Source: a virus
IMG/VR virus record: IMGVR_UViG_3300025704_000013
Location: 26,971-90,970 of that record
Direction: 5' to 3' (one strand)
Length of the DNA: 64,000 nt
Shown: positions 32,508 through 40,143 of the stretch, piece by piece
Layout of the letters: the number at the start of each line of letters is the position of its first letter
How positions within the stretch are numbered: position 1 is the stretch's first letter
Made by a program: the position numbers and the translations under genes
The notes under the pieces: model-generated
Seen by the model: only the letters and a program-made list of their open reading frames with translations
Told to the model about the DNA's origin: nothing
Databases searched by the model: none

Positions 32508-33085
32508 TACCAATCTGCGTTTTTTCCACGAGTGTCTATATGTACAAACCCTCGATAAGTTCCTATGCCGCCTTTAAACGTTTTGTTATCTCTTAGTACT
32601 CTAGCGGCTTTAGCAACTCGCCAAGAGCTTTTATTAAATACAACATCAACGGCTTGATTCGTCATATGGTATGATCCTATATTACCATGAACTGCTTTGT
32701 TATATTCGGGACTTCTATATGCTGAGACTATCTCTTTAACCGGTAATCCAACCTCATTACATAACTTATCAATAACCTTAAGTGTTGGGCCAACCTTCTT
32801 CCATAACTTCTTTGGTGGTATAGAATTTCTAACTCTACCGCGCGTTTTAAAGTGTGGAGCAATTACCATTCTTGGAGTTATATTTTTTAAGTTTAATTTT
32901 AAAATATAATTCGCATATCTATAAACATCATTATTTAAAATAAACCATTCATCAGGAATTCCTTTTACTTTTTTATTGTAATCTTCATGACGAATAAAAG
33001 CACTACCTACTGGTAAATTACTAATAAATAAACTTGAACTTGTTAAACCAAATAACTTTAAAAATTTACGTCTAGGTTTGTTCAT
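32507..33085 (-). CDS. Peptidase M15-type murein peptidase with twin-arginine signal
   Basis: The 192-residue protein begins with a Tat-type signal (PRRKFLKLFGLTSSSLFISN), then a YcbK/DUF882-like M15 domain: SAYRSPEYNKAVHGN, GSYHMTNQAVDVVF (zinc His and Asp) and GFVHIDTRG (HxD). These enzymes cut peptide cross-links in peptidoglycan. Export through Tat would place the folded, metal-loaded enzyme in the periplasm without a holin, which is unusual for a phage. It is two genes upstream of the lysis cassette. The family's bacterial members use the same signal, so it may come from a host gene. Confidence 0.75.
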   Translation of the reverse strand: MNKPRRKFLKLFGLTSSSLFISNLPVGSAFIRHEDYNKKVKGIPDEWFILNNDVYRYANYILKLNLKNITPRMVIAPHFKTRGRVRNSIPPKKLWKKVGPTLKVIDKLCNEVGLPVKEIVSAYRSPEYNKAVHGNIGSYHMTNQAVDVVFNKSSWRVAKAARVLRDNKTFKGGIGTYRGFVHIDTRGKNADW

Positions 33086-33089
33086 AACT

Positions 33090-33278
33090 TTATTTAGTAC
33101 GCTCTATAATTTCTTTTTCTATACTACCAATAATCTTTTTATAAGTAGGAATTAAATAAAGAGCCTTTACTCCAAACTTTTCATCTAATTCTTTCGCAGT
33201 CTTTTTATTACTTAATTCTTTTAATCGTTTTTTATGGTCTTCTAGATCTATCCTTAAATCTTTTAATGATGTTTTCAT
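33090..33278 (-). CDS. Small basic coiled-coil protein (62 aa)
   Basis: The product (LKDLRIDLEDHKKRLKELSN...) is a charged helix with Lys/Glu heptads. No family is recognised. It is the first gene after the promoter at 33371-33399 and a leader with three small hairpins. Confidence 0.55.
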   Translation of the reverse strand: MKTSLKDLRIDLEDHKKRLKELSNKKTAKELDEKFGVKALYLIPTYKKIIGSIEKEIIERTK

Positions 33279-33305
33279 AATGATATATTTATTGTTATTT
33301 AAGAT

Positions 33306-33350
33306 CCCTTCGGGAACCTTCGGGGTTTAGTTTTTAAACCTTTATGGTTT
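33306..33350 (-). promoter_or_regulatory. Leader with three consecutive mini-hairpins
   Basis: Between the promoter and the ATG at 33278 lie three small inverted repeats: AAACC/GGTTT (33336-33350), AACC/GGTT (33315-33327) and CCC/GGG (33306-33314). They would fold in the 5' leader. A role in RNA stability or start access is possible. Confidence 0.4.
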
Positions 33351-33370
33351 CTTTAATAACTCATAGTTAT

Positions 33371-33399
33371 ATTATACACTAAGAATAGAATTATGTAAA
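33371..33399 (-). promoter_or_regulatory. Early-type promoter for the M15 peptidase operon
   Basis: Minus-strand TTTACA, 17-nt spacer, TATAAT. An ATG lies exactly 7 nt after the -10 but opens only a three-codon reading frame (ATG AGT TAT TAA). Confidence 0.85.
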
Positions 33400-33412
33400 T
33401 AAAAAAATGTAA

Positions 33413-34048
33413 TTATTTTAAATACTTAAAGTTTAAAATCTTTTTATCTTCCATTCTTTTCCAAATCGCGGCAACTCCAATTTGTTTAGAACGAGCTGTG
33501 CTGCTCCACTTTCCATCTGAGACATATTTCCCAGGCTTTTCAATAGAAGTCTTAGCATAAAGATATGGCGAAGGTGTAGATCTATGGTACCTCCAATAGC
33601 CAGTTCCATTATAACCTTCAACTGCCCAAAGAGTATCAAATAAGTATGCCCAACGTTTTTGACCCATCTTATCATAGCTTAATGCGTCCTGCGCACTTTC
33701 TACCCACGTAAATGGCGGAGCGCTGGTTTTAGGTCTACCTTTTGGTACCCAACGAGTTCTACCATATAATGGAGACCCTTCATGTAAATGGTGTTTAAAT
33801 GATCCACCACTTTCCATATTATGAAGGCTGGCAATAACATACCAAGGAACATCTGTTCTACTATCAACACACTTATATAGTTTTTGATTTAATAAAATGC
33901 GTCTAACAACTTTATCAACTTGTGGTATATATTGCTTCTTAACTTCTGCATTAAGAAAACGCTGTACACGCAAGTCCGCTCCCTGCTCGAAAGCAGGAAG
34001 GGACCCAGTTAGTAAAGTCAGTACAATTAAAGTAATGAAGAAACGCAT
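33413..34048 (-). CDS. Endolysin, secreted lysozyme-family protein
   Basis: I place the start at 34048 (MRFFITLIVLTLLTG), giving a signal peptide. The mature part has VPWYVIASLHNMESGGSFKH with a candidate catalytic Glu, HLHEGSPLYGRTRWVPKGRP, FTWVESAQDALS and TLWAVEGYNGTGYWRYH. This matches a family of bacterial and phage lysozyme-like proteins that cut murein glycan. It overlaps the holin-like gene by 22 nt. It is the third murein hydrolase in this window. Confidence 0.7.
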   Translation of the reverse strand: MRFFITLIVLTLLTGSLPAFEQGADLRVQRFLNAEVKKQYIPQVDKVVRRILLNQKLYKCVDSRTDVPWYVIASLHNMESGGSFKHHLHEGSPLYGRTRWVPKGRPKTSAPPFTWVESAQDALSYDKMGQKRWAYLFDTLWAVEGYNGTGYWRYHRSTPSPYLYAKTSIEKPGKYVSDGKWSSTARSKQIGVAAIWKRMEDKKILNFKYLK

Positions 34049-34398
34049 AGTAGTGTAACAGCGTAAGATACGAATGTTGCAAACCAATAATGTAAAAGCT
34101 CAGGCGTTGCTGTTTTTAATTTCAGTAACTCTTTAACTTTTCCACTCTCGGCGAGAGCCGCCGCCTCATTGAAAACGAGGAAACGAATAATCGGCGCAAT
34201 AACGATAACTGCACTCGTAAGAACACCGGCATAAATGAGTTCAGCAAAAGGTGCATCGCTCAGGCCTGTGTACTTTAAAATCAGCATAACCAGTAGAATA
34301 ATGGCGACGCCTTTACTCCATAGTAACTGAACAACCGATTTTGTTTTATTCCAAAATCCGGTTAATAACGGACTAATTAATTTTAGTAATGTATTCAT
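34027..34398 (-). CDS. Holin-like protein with three membrane helices
   Basis: I place the start at 34398 (MNTLLKLISPLL). The 123-residue protein has three hydrophobic helices (VAIILLVMLILKYTGL, LIYAGVLTSAVIVIAPIIRF and WFATFVSYAVTLLCVSSL), the number seen in class I holins. Its gene overlaps the endolysin gene by 22 nt and follows a spanin-like gene. The role is inferred from topology and neighbours. Confidence 0.65.
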   Translation of the reverse strand: MNTLLKLISPLLTGFWNKTKSVVQLLWSKGVAIILLVMLILKYTGLSDAPFAELIYAGVLTSAVIVIAPIIRFLVFNEAAALAESGKVKELLKLKTATPELLHYWFATFVSYAVTLLCVSSLL

Positions 34399-34471
34399 AT
34401 TTGTTTGTTTGTTTAAATGAGCCACTCGGCCCTAATATCATCAACCATATTAAATGATTGAGATATAAAAA

Positions 34472-35125
34472 TTATCCAATAAGAGCTTTAGCGATTCTTC
34501 CTTGAGGAGACCACATACCAAGTCCGCCTAAGAACTTAACTAATATCCATCCGCCCAATCCCCAAACAATCCACTTATACTTGGTTAGCTTATGATACTT
34601 GTCTTTATAGCCTTCAGCTTCTTTTAACTTTTTTTGTAAAGATTTGTTATGAGCAAGCATGGCAGCTTTATGTTGTTCTTGTGCTGCTATCTGAGCTTTT
34701 GCTTTAATAAGTTCTGCTTCTGTATTCTTAAGAGCAACTAACTGTTTCCTTAGTGCAATACCAGTTATGGTTAATTCTCTATCAAGTACAACAATATGCT
34801 GAACATATATCTGCCTTAAGTTTTCAATGTTTTCAGCAAATTCAGACTTCTTACGTCTCATTACTTCAACCAAAGATTCAATCTCTTTAGCATGTATCTT
34901 TGCTTTCACTATTTCTGCCTGTGCGGTGGTGACGGCTTGTTGAGCAGTGAAGGAAAAACCAGTTGCAGCACCTAAGCTCTCTGTTGCTCCACCAATATCT
35001 ATTGCTCCGCCTTTTCCAGGGTCGCCTTGTTCTGTTTGTTTAAAAAGAGCACAAGACGTCATTATCAGTGTTAATGAACTGACGATCATTAGTCTTAATA
35101 AGACTTTATATGAAGTTGTTTTCAT
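34472..35125 (-). CDS. Unimolecular spanin candidate (lipoprotein, coiled coil, C-terminal membrane helix)
   Basis: The 217-residue protein has a lipoprotein signal with lipobox (LIMTSC, Cys near residue 25), a long coiled coil from about 65 to 175, and one C-terminal membrane helix (WIVWGLGGWILVKFLGGLG). A lipid anchor in the outer membrane joined by a periplasmic coiled coil to an inner-membrane helix is the layout of u-spanins such as T1 gp11. These disrupt the outer membrane at lysis. It lies just before the holin-like and endolysin genes and has a late box at 35134-35141. Confidence 0.7.
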   Translation of the reverse strand: MKTTSYKVLLRLMIVSSLTLIMTSCALFKQTEQGDPGKGGAIDIGGATESLGAATGFSFTAQQAVTTAQAEIVKAKIHAKEIESLVEVMRRKKSEFAENIENLRQIYVQHIVVLDRELTITGIALRKQLVALKNTEAELIKAKAQIAAQEQHKAAMLAHNKSLQKKLKEAEGYKDKYHKLTKYKWIVWGLGGWILVKFLGGLGMWSPQGRIAKALIG

Positions 35126-35133
35126 AGTATTTT

Positions 35134-35141
35134 TATTTATA
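35134..35141 (-). promoter_or_regulatory. Late promoter box before the lysis cassette
   Basis: Minus-strand TATAAATA, 8 nt before the spanin ATG at 35125; late control is expected for lysis genes. Confidence 0.6.
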
Positions 35142-35170
35142 TGTTTACGTTTTCTCTGAAGGGTGAATTA

Positions 35171-36307
35171 CTATGGATATTCCATCTTTAATTGTTCAAT
35201 TGAAATACTTTCTTTGGATTTGTTTTCATACCATCCTTTTCCAGTATATACATTAAGAACATCGTCAAAGTATTTTTTGTACCTTGGCCGTATATTATCT
35301 ATACTAAAATTATTTGCCCATTTTCTACAATCGCCGCTTTTAATTTTGCCATCATTAACATTATGAACCGCTTCAACAAAATCGCTCATTGTTCTACATC
35401 TATAACCAGTTACTCCATGTAAATTGTTTTCAGAAAAAGCTCCCCAATCTGTAGTTATTGTTGGAGTGCCACTAAATAAGTTTTCAATTTGTACTCCACC
35501 AAATGGTTCATAATACATTGATGGTAAAAAAGAACCTTTTGCATTTGCCATTAATTCTTTTCTTTTATCAACTCCAGCATACCCAATATACTCAACGTCA
35601 TCTGGTAGTTTATATCCTTTTTCTTTTTGGCCTGCTATTACTAATTTTACTCCAGCTCTTTTGCTTGCTTCAATTGCAATTTTTACACCCTTGCCATCAT
35701 ATACTCTACCAAGATAAAGAAAGTAATCTTCCTTTTTTTCTTTATATTCAAATTGTGTTTCATCAAAATAATTTGGTATGACAACATCATACCAATTAGG
35801 GTTACAATTTAAAACCATTTTATTACCGCCACAGGCGTGCATTATAGCATAAGACTCCCACACCTTCCATTTAGCGAAATGGCCTTCACCATAACCAATC
35901 CCAGGTTCTACAACAATAGCTTTCTTTTCTTTTTCAATTAAACCACAAACAGATCTAACTCCAGATCCCCAAAAAGCTAAAACAAAGTCATTCTTTTTTA
36001 ATCTTTTATTTAATTCACGAAGAGTATTTTCATAGAAGGTTGTATAAGCATGATCATTATTATTAAACTTAAAAAATTCTTTTCTCCAATCATGAGAGCC
36101 ATATGCTTTTTGTAAATCATCATTGGTTGTAACAGTAATATGTTCATCACAACAAACATTACTATCTTCATGGCCATAATGAAATACTTCAACACCGGGT
36201 TGCCCGGTAAACATTTTACCAAATTTTAATACTTTGGCGGTATATGCACAGGCCGTATATTCATCATTGGTAACCGTATGTGGTATACCCAATAAATGGA
36301 ATCTCAT
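35171..36307 (-). CDS. GT-B glycosyltransferase, GT4-like
   Basis: The 378-residue protein has the C-terminal nucleotide-sugar site of GT4 enzymes: YFLYLGRVYDGKGVKIAIEA near residue 200, and the EX7E motif in YYEPFGGVQIENLFSGTPTI near residue 265. The N-terminal half has a short Rossmann-like start (MRFHLLGIPHT). It would move a sugar from a nucleotide donor onto an acceptor, for example host surface glycan, virion protein or modified DNA. No neighbour decides which. It abuts the 90-residue gene (2 bp gap). Confidence 0.8.
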   Translation of the reverse strand: MRFHLLGIPHTVTNDEYTACAYTAKVLKFGKMFTGQPGVEVFHYGHEDSNVCCDEHITVTTNDDLQKAYGSHDWRKEFFKFNNNDHAYTTFYENTLRELNKRLKKNDFVLAFWGSGVRSVCGLIEKEKKAIVVEPGIGYGEGHFAKWKVWESYAIMHACGGNKMVLNCNPNWYDVVIPNYFDETQFEYKEKKEDYFLYLGRVYDGKGVKIAIEASKRAGVKLVIAGQKEKGYKLPDDVEYIGYAGVDKRKELMANAKGSFLPSMYYEPFGGVQIENLFSGTPTITTDWGAFSENNLHGVTGYRCRTMSDFVEAVHNVNDGKIKSGDCRKWANNFSIDNIRPRYKKYFDDVLNVYTGKGWYENKSKESISIEQLKMEYP

Positions 36308-36309
36308 AA

Positions 36310-36582
36310 TTACTGAGATGTTCCGTTGTAAATATTATCAAGGAATGCTTGGAATTGATTAATTTTTTCAATTCGGTTTGGCCAATAAATGTAATCCTTA
36401 CTGCTATCTTTTTCTAGATTTTCTAATAAAGGTTTAATTGCAGCAAACATTTTATCTAAACGCTCCTGTGCACTGCTGGCTTCAGTTGTTGCTTTTGTCA
36501 CAATATCCAATTCTTCTTCGTTTACCGCAGTAAAACCAAAATCTTCAAATGTAGCAAAATTATTTACTATTTCTTCACTCAT
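36310..36582 (-). CDS. Hypothetical protein (90 aa)
   Basis: A helical acidic protein (TEASSAQERLDKMFAAIKPL; IEKINQFQAFLDNIYNG). It resembles small virion-associated or chaperone proteins but no family is certain. It overlaps the thioredoxin-like gene by 4 nt. Confidence 0.6.
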   Translation of the reverse strand: MSEEIVNNFATFEDFGFTAVNEEELDIVTKATTEASSAQERLDKMFAAIKPLLENLEKDSSKDYIYWPNRIEKINQFQAFLDNIYNGTSQ

Positions 36583-36860
36583 AATTCTTTTAGTATGTTT
36601 TGTATTGATGTTATATCTAGTATACCAACGTATACATTTTCCATTTCATATTTGTTTTTTGTTACTAAGATTGGTAAATGCTCAATATTGTTTCCTTTTT
36701 CTCTTAGTCTTCTAACTTCTTTAAAAACTAAGATAGGATCAACATCACAAGTTGTTAATGTATATTCATATTGAAAAGCTTTACAACCCTTTTGAATTTC
36801 ATCTAAATAGTCGTCGCATCCTCCGCAACTCCAATCTAAATAAACATTTACCGTTTCCAT
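36579..36860 (-). CDS. Thioredoxin/glutaredoxin-like protein with CGGC
   Basis: The 93-residue protein begins with a strand (VNVYLDW) followed by the CGGC pair, then a helix, LPILVTKNKYEMENVYVG and a terminal helix. This matches a small thioredoxin fold with a CxxC redox site, although the usual cis-Pro (HLPIL) is also visible. It may reduce ribonucleotide reductase or other phage proteins. Confidence 0.6.
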   Translation of the reverse strand: METVNVYLDWSCGGCDDYLDEIQKGCKAFQYEYTLTTCDVDPILVFKEVRRLREKGNNIEHLPILVTKNKYEMENVYVGILDITSIQNILKEL

Positions 36861-36942
36861 AACCGATATATTATATATCTGCTTAATTATAGTTCATAAT
36901 ATAAACATCCCATATACTGGAACTAAATTCGAACCGCTATCA

Positions 36943-36962
36943 GCAATTCAACATTGAATTGC
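36943..36962 (-). terminator. Perfect 20-bp palindrome after the fibre gene
   Basis: GCAATTCAA is followed by TG-type centre and TTGAATTGC, a perfect palindrome 18 bp after the stop of the 603-residue fibre gene. There is no T-run, so it may be a weak terminator, a processing site or a protein-binding palindrome. Confidence 0.4.
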
Positions 36963-36979
36963 AACACTCTTGAATAACG

Positions 36980-38791
36980 TTATACAACAAACGCGATTTG
37001 TTTACTAGTGCCGTCAGGTAGTGTTAGGTATAAATCGCCGGTGGTATTTTCTACCCATAACTGGCACTTTCCTGCCTTATTAACGTCTGCTGCTGCACGT
37101 TGTTTTATGTATACAGTTCCCTGAACATCCAGACTTGGAGCAAAAGCTGTATCCGCTGCATCGGTTACGGTGCCCGTGCCTCCTAATATTACAGAGCGAT
37201 CATGCCCAGTCTGAATTGTGTTTGTAGTTCCCCCAATTATGACCGCTCCAGTTGCGCTTTCGATTATGTTTGTATTGCCTCCAAGAACCGATGAATGCGC
37301 TGTTGCTGTTGATGCCGTTCCCGCTCCGGCTAATCCTACAACGCTGTTGATTGTTCCAACAGCACTCGTATATTTCGTGTTAAGAGTTGTGGCTGTAGAC
37401 CCAAGTCCTTCAGATTCTTGCCCAATCACAATTTGACCGAAGCCTCCAATCGCAGAGCTATCGTTGCCAGTGACTTGATTTTCACGCCCTCCATAATTTA
37501 CCGAGCGATTGCCGCTTACTACGTTTACAACTCCTCCAATAGAGCAAGCTTGATTGCCCGTGGCAACGTTGTTGTTGACTGGATTAGTAGGGTGCAAAGT
37601 TACAATCCTGCCTACACTAATATTGTTTAGCGTGGTCGCTCCGTTAGTTGTAACGGAATCAAGAGTCGGGTCTGCTGGTTGTAAAGCTGAGTCAAGTGCT
37701 GTTTTGTCGCCATCAACAAATGCTCCCTCAGCGGGTTTCACTTGCAGTCCAGAAAGGTCTTGGTCACCGCTAATATAAAGTAACAAAGCTGTGCCAGTGT
37801 AATAATACTTCATAGTTATGACGTCACCGACTGTGAGGCTGTCAAAGTCAATAGGGTCTCCACTTATAACTATGTTAGGAGAGCCGACTGTCATGGAATA
37901 AGTAGCCGATCCGTCAGTCGAAAAAATTATCATCCCCGAATCTCCCTCTGCTGCATTTGTGATTGCAATAGAAGTTACGCTTTCAGTCAATATCGTCTTT
38001 ACGATCTCTCCCGCTGTATAGTCAAAAGAAAGAACGCCCGATGTTGTTTGTACACCTTGAATTTTCGTTTTTGATTGCCATGTGCCTACACCAGTTGCAT
38101 CTGATGTGAGGACGTAATCATCGGTTGCTCCTGTTGGCAATTTGAATTCTGTCTTGATATTTAATTTGGAAACGTATGCCGTATCCGCTGCATCGGTTGT
38201 GATGCCCGTGCCTCCTAAAATCACAGAGCGATCATGCCCTGTCTGAATTGTATTTGACTGTCCCCCCACAATAGCTGAATGGGTTGCGTTTTCAATTATT
38301 GAGGATTCCCCACCTAATGTAAGGCTGTGCTTTGCTACTGAGTCAGTAGCAAGTGAGGATGCAAGACCTACCACATGATTAGCTCCCCCTACTGTGTTAG
38401 TGAACTTTGTGTTTAGGGTAATATTTGTTCCTCCAAATCCTTCTGACTCGTTTCCTCGGACAATTTGATTTGTCCCTCCAAAGGCTGAAGATTCGACTCC
38501 ATTTGCTTGGTTTATTCTACCCCCAAAAGTTCCAGATCTATTTCCCGCTGCTACGTTACCTGTGCCTCCAATAGACGCACTGCTACTACCAGAGGCGATA
38601 TTGGTGTTTGCTGGATTAGTTGGATGCGCTGTGGCAATTTTGCCAACAGTAATATCGTTTAGCGTGGTTGCTCCGTTTGTTGTGACTGATTCGAGAGTCG
38701 GGTCAATAATTCCTAGGTTTGTCCTTGCTGCTGCATTGTCAGCACTCTTTAAAAGGTTGTCTATGTCTGTGGTTACGGTTACATTTGCCAT
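36980..38791 (-). CDS. Tail fibre with YadA-like head repeats, internally duplicated
   Basis: The 603-residue protein has two similar blocks of about 190 residues (near 30-215 and 375-565). Each opens with VTTNGATTLN and then has degenerate 14-residue repeats of the form SIGGxxNxxxGNRSxxxGG, like trimeric autotransporter (YadA/Hia) heads. Between them is a beta domain. The end (CQLWVENTTGDLYLTLPDGT) is like many phage fibre tips. It is probably a trimeric receptor-binding fibre. The coding DNA is less AT-rich than its surroundings. Confidence 0.7.
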   Translation of the reverse strand: MANVTVTTDIDNLLKSADNAAARTNLGIIDPTLESVTTNGATTLNDITVGKIATAHPTNPANTNIASGSSSASIGGTGNVAAGNRSGTFGGRINQANGVESSAFGGTNQIVRGNESEGFGGTNITLNTKFTNTVGGANHVVGLASSLATDSVAKHSLTLGGESSIIENATHSAIVGGQSNTIQTGHDRSVILGGTGITTDAADTAYVSKLNIKTEFKLPTGATDDYVLTSDATGVGTWQSKTKIQGVQTTSGVLSFDYTAGEIVKTILTESVTSIAITNAAEGDSGMIIFSTDGSATYSMTVGSPNIVISGDPIDFDSLTVGDVITMKYYYTGTALLLYISGDQDLSGLQVKPAEGAFVDGDKTALDSALQPADPTLDSVTTNGATTLNNISVGRIVTLHPTNPVNNNVATGNQACSIGGVVNVVSGNRSVNYGGRENQVTGNDSSAIGGFGQIVIGQESEGLGSTATTLNTKYTSAVGTINSVVGLAGAGTASTATAHSSVLGGNTNIIESATGAVIIGGTTNTIQTGHDRSVILGGTGTVTDAADTAFAPSLDVQGTVYIKQRAAADVNKAGKCQLWVENTTGDLYLTLPDGTSKQIAFVV

Positions 38792-38804
38792 GATATTTTA
38801 TTTG

Positions 38805-38984
38805 TTAAGGTTGTTTGTATATGGAAATTCCATCGGGTTGTAAATATTTAAAGCCAGTTGGCGAACGATATTCATCGTTTATTAATACTGGTGATACTGC
38901 TGGAAGATGATCTACAACCGATGTTACCACGGCTTTTACTGCAGATACAGATACAGCACTAGAAACTGTTGGTTTATTAACCAT
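38805..38984 (-). CDS. Small hypothetical protein (59 aa)
   Basis: ATG at 38984, stop at 38805-38807. The product is Val/Ser-rich at the start (SSAVSVSAVKAVVTSVVDHL), then DEYRSPTGFKYLQPDGISIY. It fills the gap between two virion-type genes. No family is recognised. Confidence 0.5.
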   Translation of the reverse strand: MVNKPTVSSAVSVSAVKAVVTSVVDHLPAVSPVLINDEYRSPTGFKYLQPDGISIYKQP

Positions 38985-38989
38985 AATTA

Positions 38990-39292
38990 TTAATCTTTTA
39001 TTACTATATTAACGGCAACTGCCGCCGTTGCTCCAGTTACTCTATATCGTATTAAGCATTTACCCAAAGAAAGCGTGTGAATTTCATCTTCAGTAATTTC
39101 TAAAATAGTACCATCACCTTTTTTCAATGTGATATAAACCGGAATTGTGTCTGTACCATTAAAAGAAGCTTCTACCGTTAAAGTGCCTCCACCAAAATCT
39201 CCATAAAAAGCAAAAGTTGACTCTGCTGATCTATATCCATAAACATCAGATTCAATATCTGCGCCTGTACCTGTAACTGTTTGTGTTGCCAT
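38990..39292 (-). CDS. Beta-rich hypothetical virion-type protein (100 aa)
   Basis: A 100-residue, strand-rich protein (STFAFYGDFGGGTLTVEASF; CLIRYRVTGATAAVAVNIVI). The pattern resembles small capsid-decoration or fibre-associated proteins. It has late boxes upstream at 39302-39309 and 39314-39321. Confidence 0.55.
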   Translation of the reverse strand: MATQTVTGTGADIESDVYGYRSAESTFAFYGDFGGGTLTVEASFNGTDTIPVYITLKKGDGTILEITEDEIHTLSLGKCLIRYRVTGATAAVAVNIVIKD

Positions 39293-39301
39293 ATTAATTA
39301 T

Positions 39302-39321
39302 TATTTATATATTTATTTATA
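39302..39321 (-). promoter_or_regulatory. Two late promoter boxes
   Basis: Two minus-strand TATAAATA strings (39302-39309, 39314-39321) precede the 100-residue gene at 39292; the second overlaps the end of the nuclease gene. Confidence 0.55.
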
Positions 39322-39666
39322 TACTGTAGCTAAGCCCTCATTTAATAGTAGATCATTTATATTAGTATAATCTCCGTTTTCGTTTTGAATGAATATTGTT
39401 GCTAACCAACGTCCATATTTTCCAGATTTATCTTTATAAGATTTAATAATAATTTCCTTATCATCAATTAAATCTCGCAAACGATCGCGCGCTATTAAAC
39501 CATCTTGTCTTTCTTCACCACGAAGTTCAGGCGTGTCAATTCCATAAAATCGAATCTTCTGATTTCTCATCCATGTATTAAACCCTAAGTCAATATCAAC
39601 GGTAACAGAATCTCCGTCATACACATAAACAACGTGTGCCTTATAGTGGTAAATTTGATCAAGCAT
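39313..39666 (-). CDS. Thermonuclease-like (SNase family) nuclease
   Basis: The 117-residue protein matches staphylococcal-nuclease-like proteins: VYVYDGDSVTVDIDLGF with a calcium-binding Asp, IRFYGIDTPELRGEE with catalytic Arg and Glu, and GKYGRWLATIFI with the second Arg. No signal peptide is seen, so it acts in the cytoplasm or virion. It may degrade host nucleic acid or act in DNA handling. Confidence 0.85.
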   Translation of the reverse strand: MLDQIYHYKAHVVYVYDGDSVTVDIDLGFNTWMRNQKIRFYGIDTPELRGEERQDGLIARDRLRDLIDDKEIIIKSYKDKSGKYGRWLATIFIQNENGDYTNINDLLLNEGLATVYK

Positions 39667-39676
39667 ATTAAAGCAT

Positions 39677-39710
39677 GATAATGGGATAGTATATAATACT
39701 GCCCATTATC
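39677..39710 (-). other. Intergenic hairpin
   Basis: GATAATGGG pairs with CCCATTATC around a 16-nt AT-rich loop, just before the nuclease start codon at 39666. With no T-run it may control translation or processing between the 112-residue gene and the nuclease gene. Confidence 0.45.
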
Positions 39711-39719
39711 AAATAATAT

Positions 39720-40058
39720 TTATTCTACGATAGTTACAGAACCATCTTCGGCGGTTTCTGTAGCCGGCTTTAATGCAACTTTAGCCATAATCTCATCAAG
39801 GTCTTCTTGACGACGACCGGCTAATGCGGTACCAAAAAATGTAATCAGCTCTTCATTGAGTTCAAAAATTTCGGCGGCGTCAGTTCCAATCTCGGCTAAA
39901 ACTGCCGCTGGATCTTCAGCAGACCAAACGAGGTCCCAACCGTGATGCCAAGATCTAATTAATTGATACGCCATCTGCGAAGTGGCGCGTTTAACTTGCC
40001 TTGCAGAACGTTCCCCATTTGATAAAACAGGACTTCTTTGATTTTCTAATATGCTCAT
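39720..40058 (-). CDS. Hypothetical protein, phage structural type (112 aa)
   Basis: The product (RSPVLSNGERSARQVKRATS; AYQLIRSWHHGWDLVWSAED) is helical with an acidic end. Similar short proteins in other phages have no known role. Tandem late boxes upstream (40122-40143) suggest a late virion gene. Confidence 0.6.
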   Translation of the reverse strand: MSILENQRSPVLSNGERSARQVKRATSQMAYQLIRSWHHGWDLVWSAEDPAAVLAEIGTDAAEIFELNEELITFFGTALAGRRQEDLDEIMAKVALKPATETAEDGSVTIVE

Positions 40059-40085
40059 TATGCTTATATATTATTGTTTATTATT

Positions 40086-40122
40086 AGTTTTATATCCGTC
40101 GTAACATAACGAATATAAAACT
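40086..40122 (-). terminator. Hairpin after the SprT-like gene
   Basis: AGTTTTATAT pairs with ATATAAAACT over a 17-nt loop between the SprT-like gene and the 112-residue gene. The AT-rich stem and weak T content make termination uncertain. Confidence 0.45.
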
Positions 40123-40143
40123 ATTTATATAAAACTATTTATA
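40122..40143 (-). promoter_or_regulatory. Tandem late promoter boxes
   Basis: Two minus-strand TATAAATAG strings (40122-40129 and 40136-40143) within a direct repeat (TATAAATAGTTTTA). They precede the 112-residue gene. Confidence 0.55.

Noticed and set aside
36901-36985. tRNA-like sequence containing GGTTCGAAT
   Set aside because: The flanking bases do not form a T-stem or an acceptor stem. The strong feature is a simple palindrome at 36943-36962.
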